From the NCBI GenBank assembly GCA_963826795.1, contig CAWGYT010000004.1, positions 62,001-126,000 on the forward strand: a stretch of 64,000 nucleotides of DNA, written 5' to 3'. The stretch is from CAWGYT01 sp963826795. Lineage in GTDB: Bacteria > Planctomycetota > Planctomycetia > Pirellulales > Pirellulaceae. Shown here one piece after another: positions 54,005-63,042 of this stretch. The notes beneath the pieces are model-generated. The model searched no databases. It saw only the letters and a program-made list of their open reading frames with translations, and was not told the DNA's origin. The position numbers and the translations under genes are program-made. Within the stretch, counting starts at the first letter, position 1, and each line of letters starts with the position of its first letter.

Positions 54005-57000
54005 TTACTTGGACTGGAGCAGTGAAATGGCCCAGTGGATGAGTGCATCCGGATTCGCGCGGACGCCGTCGGGCAAGGTGGCGTAGATCGATCGGCCATC
54101 GACGATCCGCAAGTGTCCTTCGCTCTGGCGAGCAAGCCATTTGGCGCGGCCCGCGTCTTTGTAGGTGAACACCAAGTAGGGAATTTCGAGGTGGACCGAG
54201 TCGATCTGCCAGAAGGCGGCTTCGGTCTTGAGTTGTGCCAAGGTCAGCAGCCGTTGGACGCAATCGGGCGGGGGTCCAAAGCGGTCGTGGAATTCCTGAC
54301 GCATTTGCTCGATCGCCTCCTCTCCCACGCTCCGCGCGAGCCGGCGATACAGATCGATCTTCAGTCGCATATCGGACACGTAGTCGCGTGGGATATAGGC
54401 TTCGCCGGGCAATTCGACATCGACTTCGGCGGTCACGGGCGGCGGCAGTTGCTTCAGGCGGCGCACGGCGGCTTCGAGCAACTGGCAGTACAGTTCGTAG
54501 CCCACCAGCGCGATATGTCCGCTTTGCTGTGTTCCCAGCACGTTGCCGGCTCCGCGTATTTCCAGATCTCGCATCGCGATCGAAAACCCCGCTCCCATCT
54601 CGCTGAATTCCTCAATCGCCCTCAATCGGCGGGCCGCATCCGGCGTGACGGGCTTGTCGGGGTCGACCAGCAGATAGCTGTACGCACGATGTTTGTATCG
54701 CCCCACTCGCCCGCGCAGCTGGTGCAGATCTGCCAGACCGTAGCGATGCGCATCGTCAATAAAGATCGTATTGGCGTTGGGGATATCCAGACCGCTTTCG
54801 ACGATCGTCGTGGCCAGCAAGATGTCGAATTGTCCGTTGACGAAATCGATCATGACTTGCTCCAGTTCGTTTTCTCGCATCTGGCCGTGCCCGATGCGAA
54901 TGGTGGCTTCGGCGCAATGTAGTTCAGCTTCTGCGCGACCGCGTCGATGTCGTTGATCCGGTTGTGCACGAAATAGATCTGGCCGTCCCGATTCAACTCG
55001 CGCATGATCGCGGTGCGAATCAGATCGTGACTCCAGCGTGTCACTCGGGTTTCGACCGCGACTCGGTCGTCGGGTGGCGTTTCGAGGTTGGAGATATCGC
55101 GAATGCCTGTCAACGACATATGCAACGTGCGCGGAATGGGAGTTGCGCTGAGCGTCAAGATATCGATCGTGGACCGCATCGCCTTCAGTCGCTCTTTGAC
55201 CTCGACGCCGAACCGTTGTTCTTCATCGATGATCAGCAATCCCAGGTTTTCGAATTCGACGTCGCGTGAGGCAAGGCGATGGGTCCCGATGACGATGTCC
55301 ACGCCGCCGGCGCAGCGCCCGGATTGTGTCACGCTGCTCTTGGGCGGTGCAGAAGCGACTGAGTTTGGCGATCGAGAACGGAAACTCAGCCATCCGCTCG
55401 ACGAACGTTCGGTAATGCTGCTCGGCCAAAATCGTGGTGGGCACCAGAACGGCGACCTGGTAGCCATTATCGACGGCTTTGAAAGCGGCGCGCATGGCCA
55501 ATTCGGTCTTGCCAAATCCGACATCGCCGCAGATCAGGCGATCCATGGGCCGAGGCGCCTCCATGTCGTCCTTGATCGCGTCGACGGCGAGTAGCTGGTC
55601 GGCCGTTTCCGTGTAGGGAAAGGCGGAATCGAATTCCTTCTGCCAATCGGTATCGGCGGCGAATCGAATTCCGGGTCGGGCGGCGCGTTGCGCCTGGACC
55701 TCCAGCAGCTCGCTGGCCAGATCGGCGACGGCGGCCTCGGCGGCCTTCTTTTGACGCAGCCAGTTCTTGCCTCCGATCGTGGCCAGTCGCGGGTTGGTCT
55801 TGCGAGCTCCCACGTATTTCTGGATCAGTTCGATCTTGGTGGCTGGCACAAAGACCTTGGTCCCGCCGTGAAACTCCACCTCCAGGTGTTCTTCAACGTG
55901 TCCGTCTTTGTCCAGCAGCTTCAGCCCGCGATAGCGCCCGATGCCGTGGGCCAGATGCACGACCAAATCGCCGTTGCGGAGCTCCAAAAAGCTTTCAATC
56001 GCCTTGCTCGCGCGGCGCCGGGTCGTCCGCCGCAACGGAGCTCGATGAAAGAGTTCGTTGCCGCTGACCACCAGCACATGGGCCGGCAGCAGGCGAAAGC
56101 CCGCACGCAGCCGCCCGACGACATAGTGCAACCGCGACTGGAGTGCGGTTTGGGTCGAGCCGAGGATTTCTCCCAATCGCTTGATCTCGGCGTCCGTTTC
56201 GGCCACCAAGAAAACCTGATGCTCGGTCGACACTTGATCCAGTTCGCCCCGAACCCGTCCAATCTCGCCACTGAAACGCTCGATCGATTCGACCGGCACG
56301 CGGTACATTAAATCGTCGCGGCCGGCCGCCAGGGGCGCGACCGCGAGGCGACCGAAGCGCTGGAAATTGCCAAAGAGCGTGCCGAGCGAAAGGTGCGATT
56401 CGGTTGCTTCGGCGCGTTCCAGAAATTGCATCCCCTGGTGCTGGACTTCCTCCGGCTCAATCAGCACCACGGCCGAGTGCGAGGGGAGGTAGTCCGTCAG
56501 GCAGGCGGATCCCGCCGCGCCGCTGGCGTCCAGGACCGTCAGTTCGACGGCCGTCAGCGACTCGGCGCTGCGTTGGGTGGCCAGATCGATCCGCCGCAGC
56601 GACTCGATCTGGTCGTCGAACAATTCCACCCGAACCGGCTGCTCCCAGTCACTGGCATACAGGTCCACGATCCCGCCCCGGACGGAGAATTCACCGGGCA
56701 ATTCGACGGCCGACGTGGCGTGGTAGCGGTTCTCGGCCAGCCAGCCTGCGAGGCCCTCCACGTCCAATCGCTCGCCAACCCGCAGCCAGCGCGATTTCTC
56801 AGCCAGGTGCTGGCGACTGGGAGCCGCCTGTAACAGGGCCTGCACGGACGTGAGGATGACGCCCACCGACTCGCCGTGCAGCAACTGTTTCAGCGTCCGC
56901 AGTCGCTCGCCGTAATTGTCGTCCTGCAGCATCCGGTTGGGCCGCGCTTCCAATGCCGGGTAGGTCACGGCCGGCGCCTCGCTGAACAGCTGGAAATCGT

Positions 57001-57238
57001 CCAACAGGTCGTCGACCATTCCGCTGTGCGCACAAACGACCACGACGGGCGAGACGCGGTCCACCAGGGCCGCGATCATCAGCGAGACGGACGAGCCCCA
57101 AACGCCGTCCAACTGCACCTCGCCAGAGCGCCGCACTGCGTCGAGCAGCTGTGCCAGGTGGGCATCCCGCATCAACTCGCCGCGCAGTTGCTTGAGCGAC
57201 TGAGCGGCCGTCAGGGACGGATTGAGGGTCGAGTTCAT
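54005..57238 (-). CDS. mfd: Transcription-repair coupling factor Mfd, two frameshifts
   Basis: DNA translocase that removes stalled RNA polymerase and recruits UvrA. The first frame (57238 to about 55305) has the UvrB-homology domain (ELPGEFSVRGGIVDLYASDW), the polymerase-interacting CarD-like domain (GDLVVHLAHGIGRYRGLKLL) and helicase motif I (RLICGDVGFGKTELAMRAAF). A shift near 55305 leads to GGVDIVIGTHRL and LLIIDEEQRFGVEVKERLKA (DEEQ) and LSATPIPRTLHMSLTGIRDI. Another near 54908 leads to ATIRIGHGQMRENELEQVMI, TIVESGLDIPNANTIFIDDA, QLRGRVGRYKHRAYSYLL and the TRCF C-terminal domain. Restored length is about 1077 aa, typical. The frameshifts are probably sequence errors. Confidence 0.92.
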
Positions 57239-57250
57239 CGGCGTCGGGTG

Positions 57251-58705
57251 CTATCGCCCGCTCTTCAGATGGCGCAACGTTTCGGCCTCGTCCAACTGCT
57301 TATAGTAGGGGTCCAGCGGGAAGCAGCCAGAGACCAAACCCAGGCGCGGCGCGGTGGTGCAGTCGCTGAAAGTGCGGCAGACCTTCTTCCGCTGCCAGCT
57401 TCCCGTGGCCAGGGTGTCGCGTGGCATCTCGGGATACGAGAGCACGCTGCGGCCCAGTCCGACCAGATCGATCCAGCCCGCGCGGACCACGGCCTGGGCA
57501 ACGTGCGGCAGGTAGTCCTGCAAATACGAATAGCCGGTCCCGATCATCGGCAGGTCGGGCACTGCTTCTTTGCAGCGGCGGGCGACCTGGATCTGGCGGT
57601 GCACGCCGACCAGCGGATCTTCGGGTGGACGATAGCCGTCGCTGGGCGGAAAGATCGCCGGCCGTTGGGCGTGTGGATTGTAGTAAGGGCTGCCACCGGA
57701 CACGTTCACGGCGATCACACCCAGGTCGCGCAGCTGACGCAGCAACTCGATCGGCTCGGACAGGTCGACGCGATCGGGGTGAGCTTGATCAAGTCCGAAG
57801 CCGAAGGGGTACTCGGACTCGTGCCACGGCATGGGTTGGCCCACGTCCTGGCCCGCTTGATAGGGGAGCGTGTCAAAAGCGCTCAGTCGAACGCCGACCA
57901 GCAACCCGGGGATCTCCGCCTGGATCCGCTCGATGACGGTCCGCAGGAAGCGTGTTCGCCCGTGAAAATCGCCGCCGAAGCGACCGGGCCGAGAACGGGC
58001 GCTCAGGAATTCGTGCAACAGGTAACCGTGGCACGCCTTGATATCGACAAACTGAAAGCCCACGTCGAACGCGACTCGGGCCGCCGCCACGAACCGATCG
58101 ATGAGACGCAGCAGTTCCTCGTCGGTCCAAACCACCGAGTCATCCTGCGGATCGATTCCGAATTTGGGGTCCAACAGCGGATGGTGGTAGGCAATGCGTG
58201 GTTCCAGCCGTTTGGAGTTGGGCCGGCTGAACCGGCCCGAATGCGTCAATTGGAGTCCGACCAGCAGATCATCGGTCGATCCCAGACTGGCGCGGTGCGC
58301 GTCGAGCAGTTCCGCCAGCAACGCAGCGAGGCCCGCCTTGTTCTCAGCGGTTGCCAGTGTCTGATGCGGATTGGCACGACCGTCCGGCTGGACGGCAGCC
58401 GCCTCGCCGCCCCAAATGAGCTTCGCGCCACTGAGCCCGAAGTTTCGCCAGCGCCGGAGCGTCAGCGCCGAAGGCGACCCATCCGGATTCGCGTCCCAGC
58501 CTTCCATCGGATGGATGACCCAGCGATTGCCCACGCGGTGCGGACCGACTTGGATCGGCTGGGCCAGCGGCGAGTCTTGCTGGTCGGTCAAAATCTCGTC
58601 GTCGACAGGCAGCGTCAATTCAAGCTCCGCCAGCCGTGCGCGGAACTGCGCGACCGTTTTCAGCTGCGCGATCTTGGGGTACGGCGGCGGTGAACTCGCG
58701 GACAT
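57251..58705 (-). CDS. Old Yellow Enzyme-type NADH:flavin oxidoreductase
   Basis: 484 aa from Met at 58705 (MSASSPPPYPKIAQLKT); the longer frame starts at 58756. FMN-binding TIM barrel of the OYE family. N-terminal PHRVGNRWVIHPMEGWDANP, GAKLIWGGEAAAVQPDGRAN, LLVGLQLTHSGRFSRPNSKR, substrate/active-site text FVDIKACHGYLLHEFLSARS (HGYL), RPGRFGGDFHGRTRFLRTVI and phosphate-binding IGTGYSYLQDYLPH and DLVGLGRSVLSYPEMPRDTL. A C-terminal C-x3-C-like set (VCRTFSDCTTAPRLGLVSGC) may be structural. The extra length relative to classic OYE (about 360 aa) and the missing C-terminal FAD domain suggest a lineage-specific reductase. It ends 12 bp from the mfd start. Confidence 0.85.
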   Translation of the reverse strand: MSASSPPPYPKIAQLKTVAQFRARLAELELTLPVDDEILTDQQDSPLAQPIQVGPHRVGNRWVIHPMEGWDANPDGSPSALTLRRWRNFGLSGAKLIWGGEAAAVQPDGRANPHQTLATAENKAGLAALLAELLDAHRASLGSTDDLLVGLQLTHSGRFSRPNSKRLEPRIAYHHPLLDPKFGIDPQDDSVVWTDEELLRLIDRFVAAARVAFDVGFQFVDIKACHGYLLHEFLSARSRPGRFGGDFHGRTRFLRTVIERIQAEIPGLLVGVRLSAFDTLPYQAGQDVGQPMPWHESEYPFGFGLDQAHPDRVDLSEPIELLRQLRDLGVIAVNVSGGSPYYNPHAQRPAIFPPSDGYRPPEDPLVGVHRQIQVARRCKEAVPDLPMIGTGYSYLQDYLPHVAQAVVRAGWIDLVGLGRSVLSYPEMPRDTLATGSWQRKKVCRTFSDCTTAPRLGLVSGCFPLDPYYKQLDEAETLRHLKSGR

Positions 58706-58772
58706 GCTGGCTCGGGAATCATTGCCGTTCACGTGGTCGAGCACGCGGTCGACCACGCGCGCGAAGACTTGG

Positions 58773-61103
58773 TCAAGAACGAAGGGGCCGCACCGGGCTC
58801 TTGGACAAGACGAACTTTTTCTGGCCGGCCGTGGGAAAGTTGATCGTCCCGGTCCGATCTTTGCCCTGGCCGCTGAGGGCGGCCACCTTGCCCGGCCCGT
58901 ACTGGGGGTGCATCACGGTCATGCCGATCTGAAACTGGTTCGGGTCCACGGCCCCGCCGCCTCCGCCGGCCCCGCCGCCTCCGCCGGTTGGCCGGTACGC
59001 CGTGGACCCGTCCTCCGTCTCGGCGATCAGCTGAGCGGCGGTTTGGACGGGGGAGGCGCTTTTCACGGGCGCGGAGATGGGCACGTGTCGTGGGGGGGGC
59101 GCGTGATCTCGGGACCCGTCGTCGCCGGGCACCGTCTGGTCGAAGTCGAATCGCGCCACGCGTCGCGACGTGAAATCCTGGACCTCCATTTCGTGGCGCG
59201 GCAGCTCCATCAAGAATCGGCTGGGGATGGTATGCGAGAGGCCGCCGCGGTGAGCGCGAATCATCGCGTGGCTCAATTGCAGCCGCTGTTGAGCCCGCGT
59301 GATGCCGACGAACAGCAGACGTCGCTCTTCTTCTTCCTGTTCGGGATCGTGGAGCGATCGGTCGTGCGGCAAGATGCCTTGTTCCAAGCCAATCACGTAG
59401 ACGACGGGAAACTCCAGTCCTTTGGCGGCGTGCAGCGTCATCATCGTCACGCGGTCAGTCTGCTCGTCCCAGTCGTCGACGTCGTTGACCAGCGACGTTC
59501 GTTCCAGAAACGCACCCAGCGCGTCGGATTCGGTATTTGCCTCGTCAAATTCGCGGGCCTCGGCCAGCAGTTCTTCCACGTTCGCGGCCCGCTCCTCGTC
59601 TTCCGGCAGCTCGGATTCGCGAAGCTGCTCAAGATATCCCGTTTCGGTCAGGATCAAGCCAATCAGCTCTTCCACCGATTCGAAAGGCCCCCGGCTCAGT
59701 CGATCAATGAACTGGGCGAATTCGCGCAGACGCGGACGAGCCACTTTGGCGACGCCGGGAATCTGGTCGCAATGAGCGGCCGCGGCCAGCATCGAGATGC
59801 GCGCCGCGCGGGCATGGTCGGCCAGACGCGTCACCGTGGTCTTGCCGATCCGGCGGGGCGGGACGTTGATGATTCGGCTGAGTGCGTTGTTGTCCAGCGG
59901 GTTGTACACCAGGTGCAGATACGCCAAGACGTCCTTGATCTCCTTGCGCTGATAGAACTCGACCCCGTTGATGATTTGGTAGGGAAGCCCTGCCTCACGG
60001 AGCGTGTGTTCAAAGGTCCGCGACAAGGCATTGATCCGGTAGAAGATTGCGAATTCACGCGGCCGCCTACGTCCGGATCGGACCTCGGATGCGATCTCCC
60101 CGACGATTCCTTCGGCCTCCTCCTTGTGCGTGGCATACGTCACCATGCGGACTGCGTCGCCCTCGGGATGCTGGGTAAACAGGTCCTTTCGTTTGCGGCG
60201 CAAGTTGTGTGAGATCAACGCCTGGGCAGCCCGCAGGATTCCCGGTGTGCTGCGATAGTTTTGCTCCAACCGCACGACGTGCACCTCAGGATAGTCGCTC
60301 TCGAAATCCAGGATATTGCTGAGATTCGGCACCCGCCAACCATAGATCGACTGGTCGGGATCGCCGGTCACCGCCAGGTTCGGATAGTCGTTGGACAGCC
60401 CGCGCACAATGGCGTACTGGGCCAGATTCGTGTCCTGATACTCGTCGACCATCACGTACCGATAGGCCGCATCCAGCGACTCACGTAACTCGGCCGACTG
60501 CCTCAAGAGGGACACGACGTGCAACAGCAAGTCGTCAAAATCGACCGCATTGGCGGCGATCAACTCCCGCTGGTAGGCCGGATAGGCCGCTGCCAGGATC
60601 TTCGCCAACTCGTCGCCGTCCCGCGGGACGTACTCGTCGGCCGTGATCAGGTGGTTCTTCAGCCAGCTGATCCGGTGCGAGATCTTGTCAGGCGTGGTGA
60701 GCGACGGCGGCACCTTGAGCGAGGCGAGCGCTCGTTTCAGGGCCTGTCGACTATCCTGCATGTCGTAGATCGTAAAGTTCGACTCGAGTCCGACCTGGTT
60801 GGCGAATCGTCGGAGCAGGCGCGAGCAGAAGCGGTGAAATGTCCCGATCCAAACTGAAGACCCTGGGGCGAGTCGCTGGACACGCAGCTTCATCTCGTCC
60901 GCCGCCTTGTTGGTGAACGTCAGCGCGAGGATCATCGCCGGATGAACCCCCTGCTGCACCAAATGAGCGATGCGGTGCGTGACGACTCGCGTCTTGCCGC
61001 TGCCGGGGCCGGCGAGGATCAAGAGCGGTCCGTCCACGTGCTCGACTGCGTCCCGCTGGGCGGGCGTGAGTGAGTCAAAGATCGCGGCAGTCATCGATTC
61101 CAA
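58773..61103 (-). CDS. pcrA: UvrD/PcrA-type 3'-5' DNA helicase
   Basis: 776 aa, SF1A helicase. Q/I motifs SLTPAQRDAVEHVDGPLLIL and AGPGSGKTRVVTHRIAHLVQ, Ia TFTNKAADEMKLRV, II YVMVDEYQDTNLAQYAI, III AVTGDPDQSIYGWR, IV RLEQNYRSTPGILRAAQALI, V TMMTLHAAKGLEFPVVYVIG, VI RRLLFVGITRAQQRLQL. A Gly-rich linker (GGGGGAGGGGGA) leads to the Tudor-like C-terminal module QIGMTVMHPQYGPGKVAALS, which binds RNA polymerase in PcrA/UvrD. It works in repair and in resolving transcription conflicts, in line with mfd and uvrC nearby. Confidence 0.95.
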   Translation of the reverse strand: MESMTAAIFDSLTPAQRDAVEHVDGPLLILAGPGSGKTRVVTHRIAHLVQQGVHPAMILALTFTNKAADEMKLRVQRLAPGSSVWIGTFHRFCSRLLRRFANQVGLESNFTIYDMQDSRQALKRALASLKVPPSLTTPDKISHRISWLKNHLITADEYVPRDGDELAKILAAAYPAYQRELIAANAVDFDDLLLHVVSLLRQSAELRESLDAAYRYVMVDEYQDTNLAQYAIVRGLSNDYPNLAVTGDPDQSIYGWRVPNLSNILDFESDYPEVHVVRLEQNYRSTPGILRAAQALISHNLRRKRKDLFTQHPEGDAVRMVTYATHKEEAEGIVGEIASEVRSGRRRPREFAIFYRINALSRTFEHTLREAGLPYQIINGVEFYQRKEIKDVLAYLHLVYNPLDNNALSRIINVPPRRIGKTTVTRLADHARAARISMLAAAAHCDQIPGVAKVARPRLREFAQFIDRLSRGPFESVEELIGLILTETGYLEQLRESELPEDEERAANVEELLAEAREFDEANTESDALGAFLERTSLVNDVDDWDEQTDRVTMMTLHAAKGLEFPVVYVIGLEQGILPHDRSLHDPEQEEEERRLLFVGITRAQQRLQLSHAMIRAHRGGLSHTIPSRFLMELPRHEMEVQDFTSRRVARFDFDQTVPGDDGSRDHAPPPRHVPISAPVKSASPVQTAAQLIAETEDGSTAYRPTGGGGGAGGGGGAVDPNQFQIGMTVMHPQYGPGKVAALSGQGKDRTGTINFPTAGQKKFVLSKSPVRPLRS

Positions 61104-61282
61104 ATCGCGAAGTAAGGTGGCGGGACGAGGACGCGGGCGAATTCGGGACGACCTGATTCACGTTGGGGAAAACGGGTCAACGGTTGAAGGGGTATGCGAA
61201 AAGCGGTAGGCCCGTCGCGTGCTTCGCACTTTTGGGTCCTGACCGCTTTTCCCAACCCCAACCGCCTTTTCCCAACCCGAGT

Positions 61283-61549
61283 CTATTTCGGCATCCGGTG
61301 GTTGCGGTAGAAGCCCTGCTTCTCGAGCGCGGCGTAAACCTCTTCCAAAGTTTTCTCGCCAAAATTCGAGATGCTCAGCAGGTCCTCGCGGGTGCTCTTG
61401 AGCAGATCCTCGACGGTGAAGATGCCGCGTTCTTCGAGGCAGTTCGTGGTCCGGACGGACAGGCCGATTTCCGCCGTGCTCATTTCCAGACGGCGATTCA
61501 TACTGCGACTTTGTTCTTCAGCGCGAATCAGCGGAATGCGGGTCGACAT
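61283..61549 (-). CDS. Free-standing RNA polymerase alpha C-terminal-domain protein
   Basis: 88 aa from ATG 61549 (MSTRIPLIRAEEQSRSMNRR). The rest is an alpha-CTD helix-hairpin-helix fold: STAEIGLSVRTTNCLEERGI, FTVEDLLKSTREDLLSISNF, GEKTLEEVYAALEKQGFY. In RpoA this domain binds UP elements and activators. Here it stands without the assembly (alpha-NTD) domain, with a short basic N-terminal tail and no neighbouring ribosomal or rpo genes. It may act as a decoy or bridging factor at promoters, or bind DNA alone (inference). The preceding frame to 61621 is an extension without homology. Confidence 0.85.
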   Translation of the reverse strand: MSTRIPLIRAEEQSRSMNRRLEMSTAEIGLSVRTTNCLEERGIFTVEDLLKSTREDLLSISNFGEKTLEEVYAALEKQGFYRNHRMPK

Positions 61550-61757
61550 GCGGGCTCCCTCCCAAATGAAATTGAAGTCAACTTGAAGGCATACGGTGAC
61601 AAGCTGTCGCGCACCTGCCAATGCAGCGGCCGGTGGCGCCGACGACGCCGCAATTTAGCAAGTTTCGCCAGAACCGCAAAGCGTTTCTCGGGTGGCAGCG
61701 TTTCTCGGCGGTCCGGAGTGGCGCCAAGGAAAACGCGTTCGGTTTCGTTGGCGGCGG
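61550..61757. other. Intergenic region upstream of the alpha-CTD gene
   Basis: About 200 bp with no supportable ORF and no clear repeat. It should contain the promoter of the alpha-CTD gene on the minus strand. Confidence 0.4.
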
Positions 61758-62190
61758 CCCCCTCATCCGGCCTTCGGCCACCTTCTCCCGCGTTGGGGAG
61801 AAGGGACAGGATCGTGTCACCTCTCCCGGAGAATCGGGTCACGTCACCTCTCCGGAGAATCGGGTCACCTCTCGCGGAGAATCGGGTCGGCACCTCTCGC
61901 AGCGGAGCGTGTCACCTCTCCCGAGGCCGGGAGAGGTCGGCCGGGGCCCGCTTGCGGGGACCGGGCGGGTGAGGGCTGAGCGTTTGGCAGGGCCGGCGGC
62001 CCCCTCATCCGGCCTTCGGCCACCTTCTCCCGCGTTGGGGAGAAGGGACAGGATCGTGTCACCTCTCGCGGAGGATCGTGTCACCTCTCCCGGAGGATCG
62101 TGTCACCTCTCCCGGAGGATCGTGTCACCTCTCCCGAGGCCGGGAGAGGTCGGCCGGGGCCCGCTTGCGGGGACCGGGCGGGTGAGGGCT
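61758..62190. repeat. Family B GC-rich tandem/palindromic repeat block 2
   Basis: Starts CCCCTCATCCGGCCTTCGG like block 1, with CTTCTCCCGCGTTGGGGAGAAG. It is followed by short iterations of CACCTCTCCCGGAGAATCGGG and GGATCGTGTCACCTCTCCCG (several copies each). A second CCCCTCATCCGGCC unit lies near 61999. It closes with GAGAGGTCGGCCGGGGCCCG and CGGGGACCGGGCGGGTGAGG. The iterated units differ from block 1, so each block has expanded independently. Confidence 0.85.
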
Positions 62191-62285
62191 CGGCCGCTGG
62201 AGAGGCCCCGGCGGGGTGGAAAAAGTCGGGCGATTCCCAGCGGGCACTCTTTCGTTCCCTCCGCCGATCGGCATAATAATCGCTC

Positions 62286-62972
62286 ATGAAACCCATCGTA
62301 CAAATTTCGCTCGACTTGACGAACATCGACGAGGCCTTGGAGACGGCGCGGATGGCGTTGCGGGCGGGTGTGGACTGGCTGGAGGCCGGCACGCCGCTGA
62401 TCTTGGCCGAAGGCCTGCGCTCGGTCCGTGCCCTGCGGGCGGAGTTTCCCGAGGTGCCGATCGTTGCCGACTTGAAGACGATGGACGGCGGGTACCTGGA
62501 GGCCGAGATGATGGCCGAGGCCGGGGCGACGCACGTGGTTGTGATGTCTCAGGCGCATGAGGAGACGATTCTGCGCGTCGTCGAAGCAGGCGCGGCCTAC
62601 GGCATCGGGGTGATGGGCGACAATCTCGGGTCGGCCGACATGGTGGCTGCTGCCAAACGCTTGGAAAATTTAGGCTGCGGCTTTGTCATCCACCATATTG
62701 GCTACGACGAACGACGTGGGATCGCAGCGCGCGGCCTTCGGCCGCCGAATCCGCTCGACCAGCTGCGAGAAGTCGTCGATGCCGTCTCGGTCCCGGTTCA
62801 GGCCGTTGGCGGACTATCGCTGGAACAAGCGATCGCGACCCCCAGCTACGGGGCCAATCTGGTCGTCCTCGGCGCGCCACTGGCGATCGACAGCGAACGA
62901 TTCCAAACCGCTGGCGGAGACCTGGAAGCTTCGCTGAGAAAGATCTGCCAGGCGATCCACGGATCAGAGTGA
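62286..62972 (+). CDS. 3-hexulose-6-phosphate synthase-like protein (HUMPS/KGPDC family)
   Basis: 228 aa orotidine-monophosphate-decarboxylase-fold enzyme. MKPIVQISLDLTNIDEALET, the catalytic PIVADLKTMDGGYLEAEMMA (D-x-K-x-x-D), ATHVVVMSQAHEETILRVVE, VIHHIGYDERRGIAARGL and VPVQAVGGLSLEQAIATPS. Such enzymes interconvert ribulose-5-P plus formaldehyde with hexulose-6-P, or decarboxylate 3-keto-gulonate-6-P. A His-Ile-Gly-Tyr-Asp insertion resembles the HPS type. Preceded by family B block 2 and followed after 70 bp by a sugar isomerase gene, so the two may form a carbohydrate catabolic pair. Confidence 0.82.
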   Translation: MKPIVQISLDLTNIDEALETARMALRAGVDWLEAGTPLILAEGLRSVRALRAEFPEVPIVADLKTMDGGYLEAEMMAEAGATHVVVMSQAHEETILRVVEAGAAYGIGVMGDNLGSADMVAAAKRLENLGCGFVIHHIGYDERRGIAARGLRPPNPLDQLREVVDAVSVPVQAVGGLSLEQAIATPSYGANLVVLGAPLAIDSERFQTAGGDLEASLRKICQAIHGSE

Positions 62973-63042
62973 GCCCGCGAAGCCCACCATCTGAACTTCG
63001 GGATCCTGGCCTCCTAAGCAACCCACGACAAGCGAAGCATTC

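Noticed and set aside
54005..57238. Programmed frameshifting in mfd
   Set aside because: The two breaks lack slippery sequences and would be needed for any active protein. A sequence error is simpler.
56876..60212. Two long plus-strand ORFs (56876-58693 and 58371-60212)
   Set aside because: Antisense to mfd, the OYE enzyme and pcrA, whose motifs are unambiguous.
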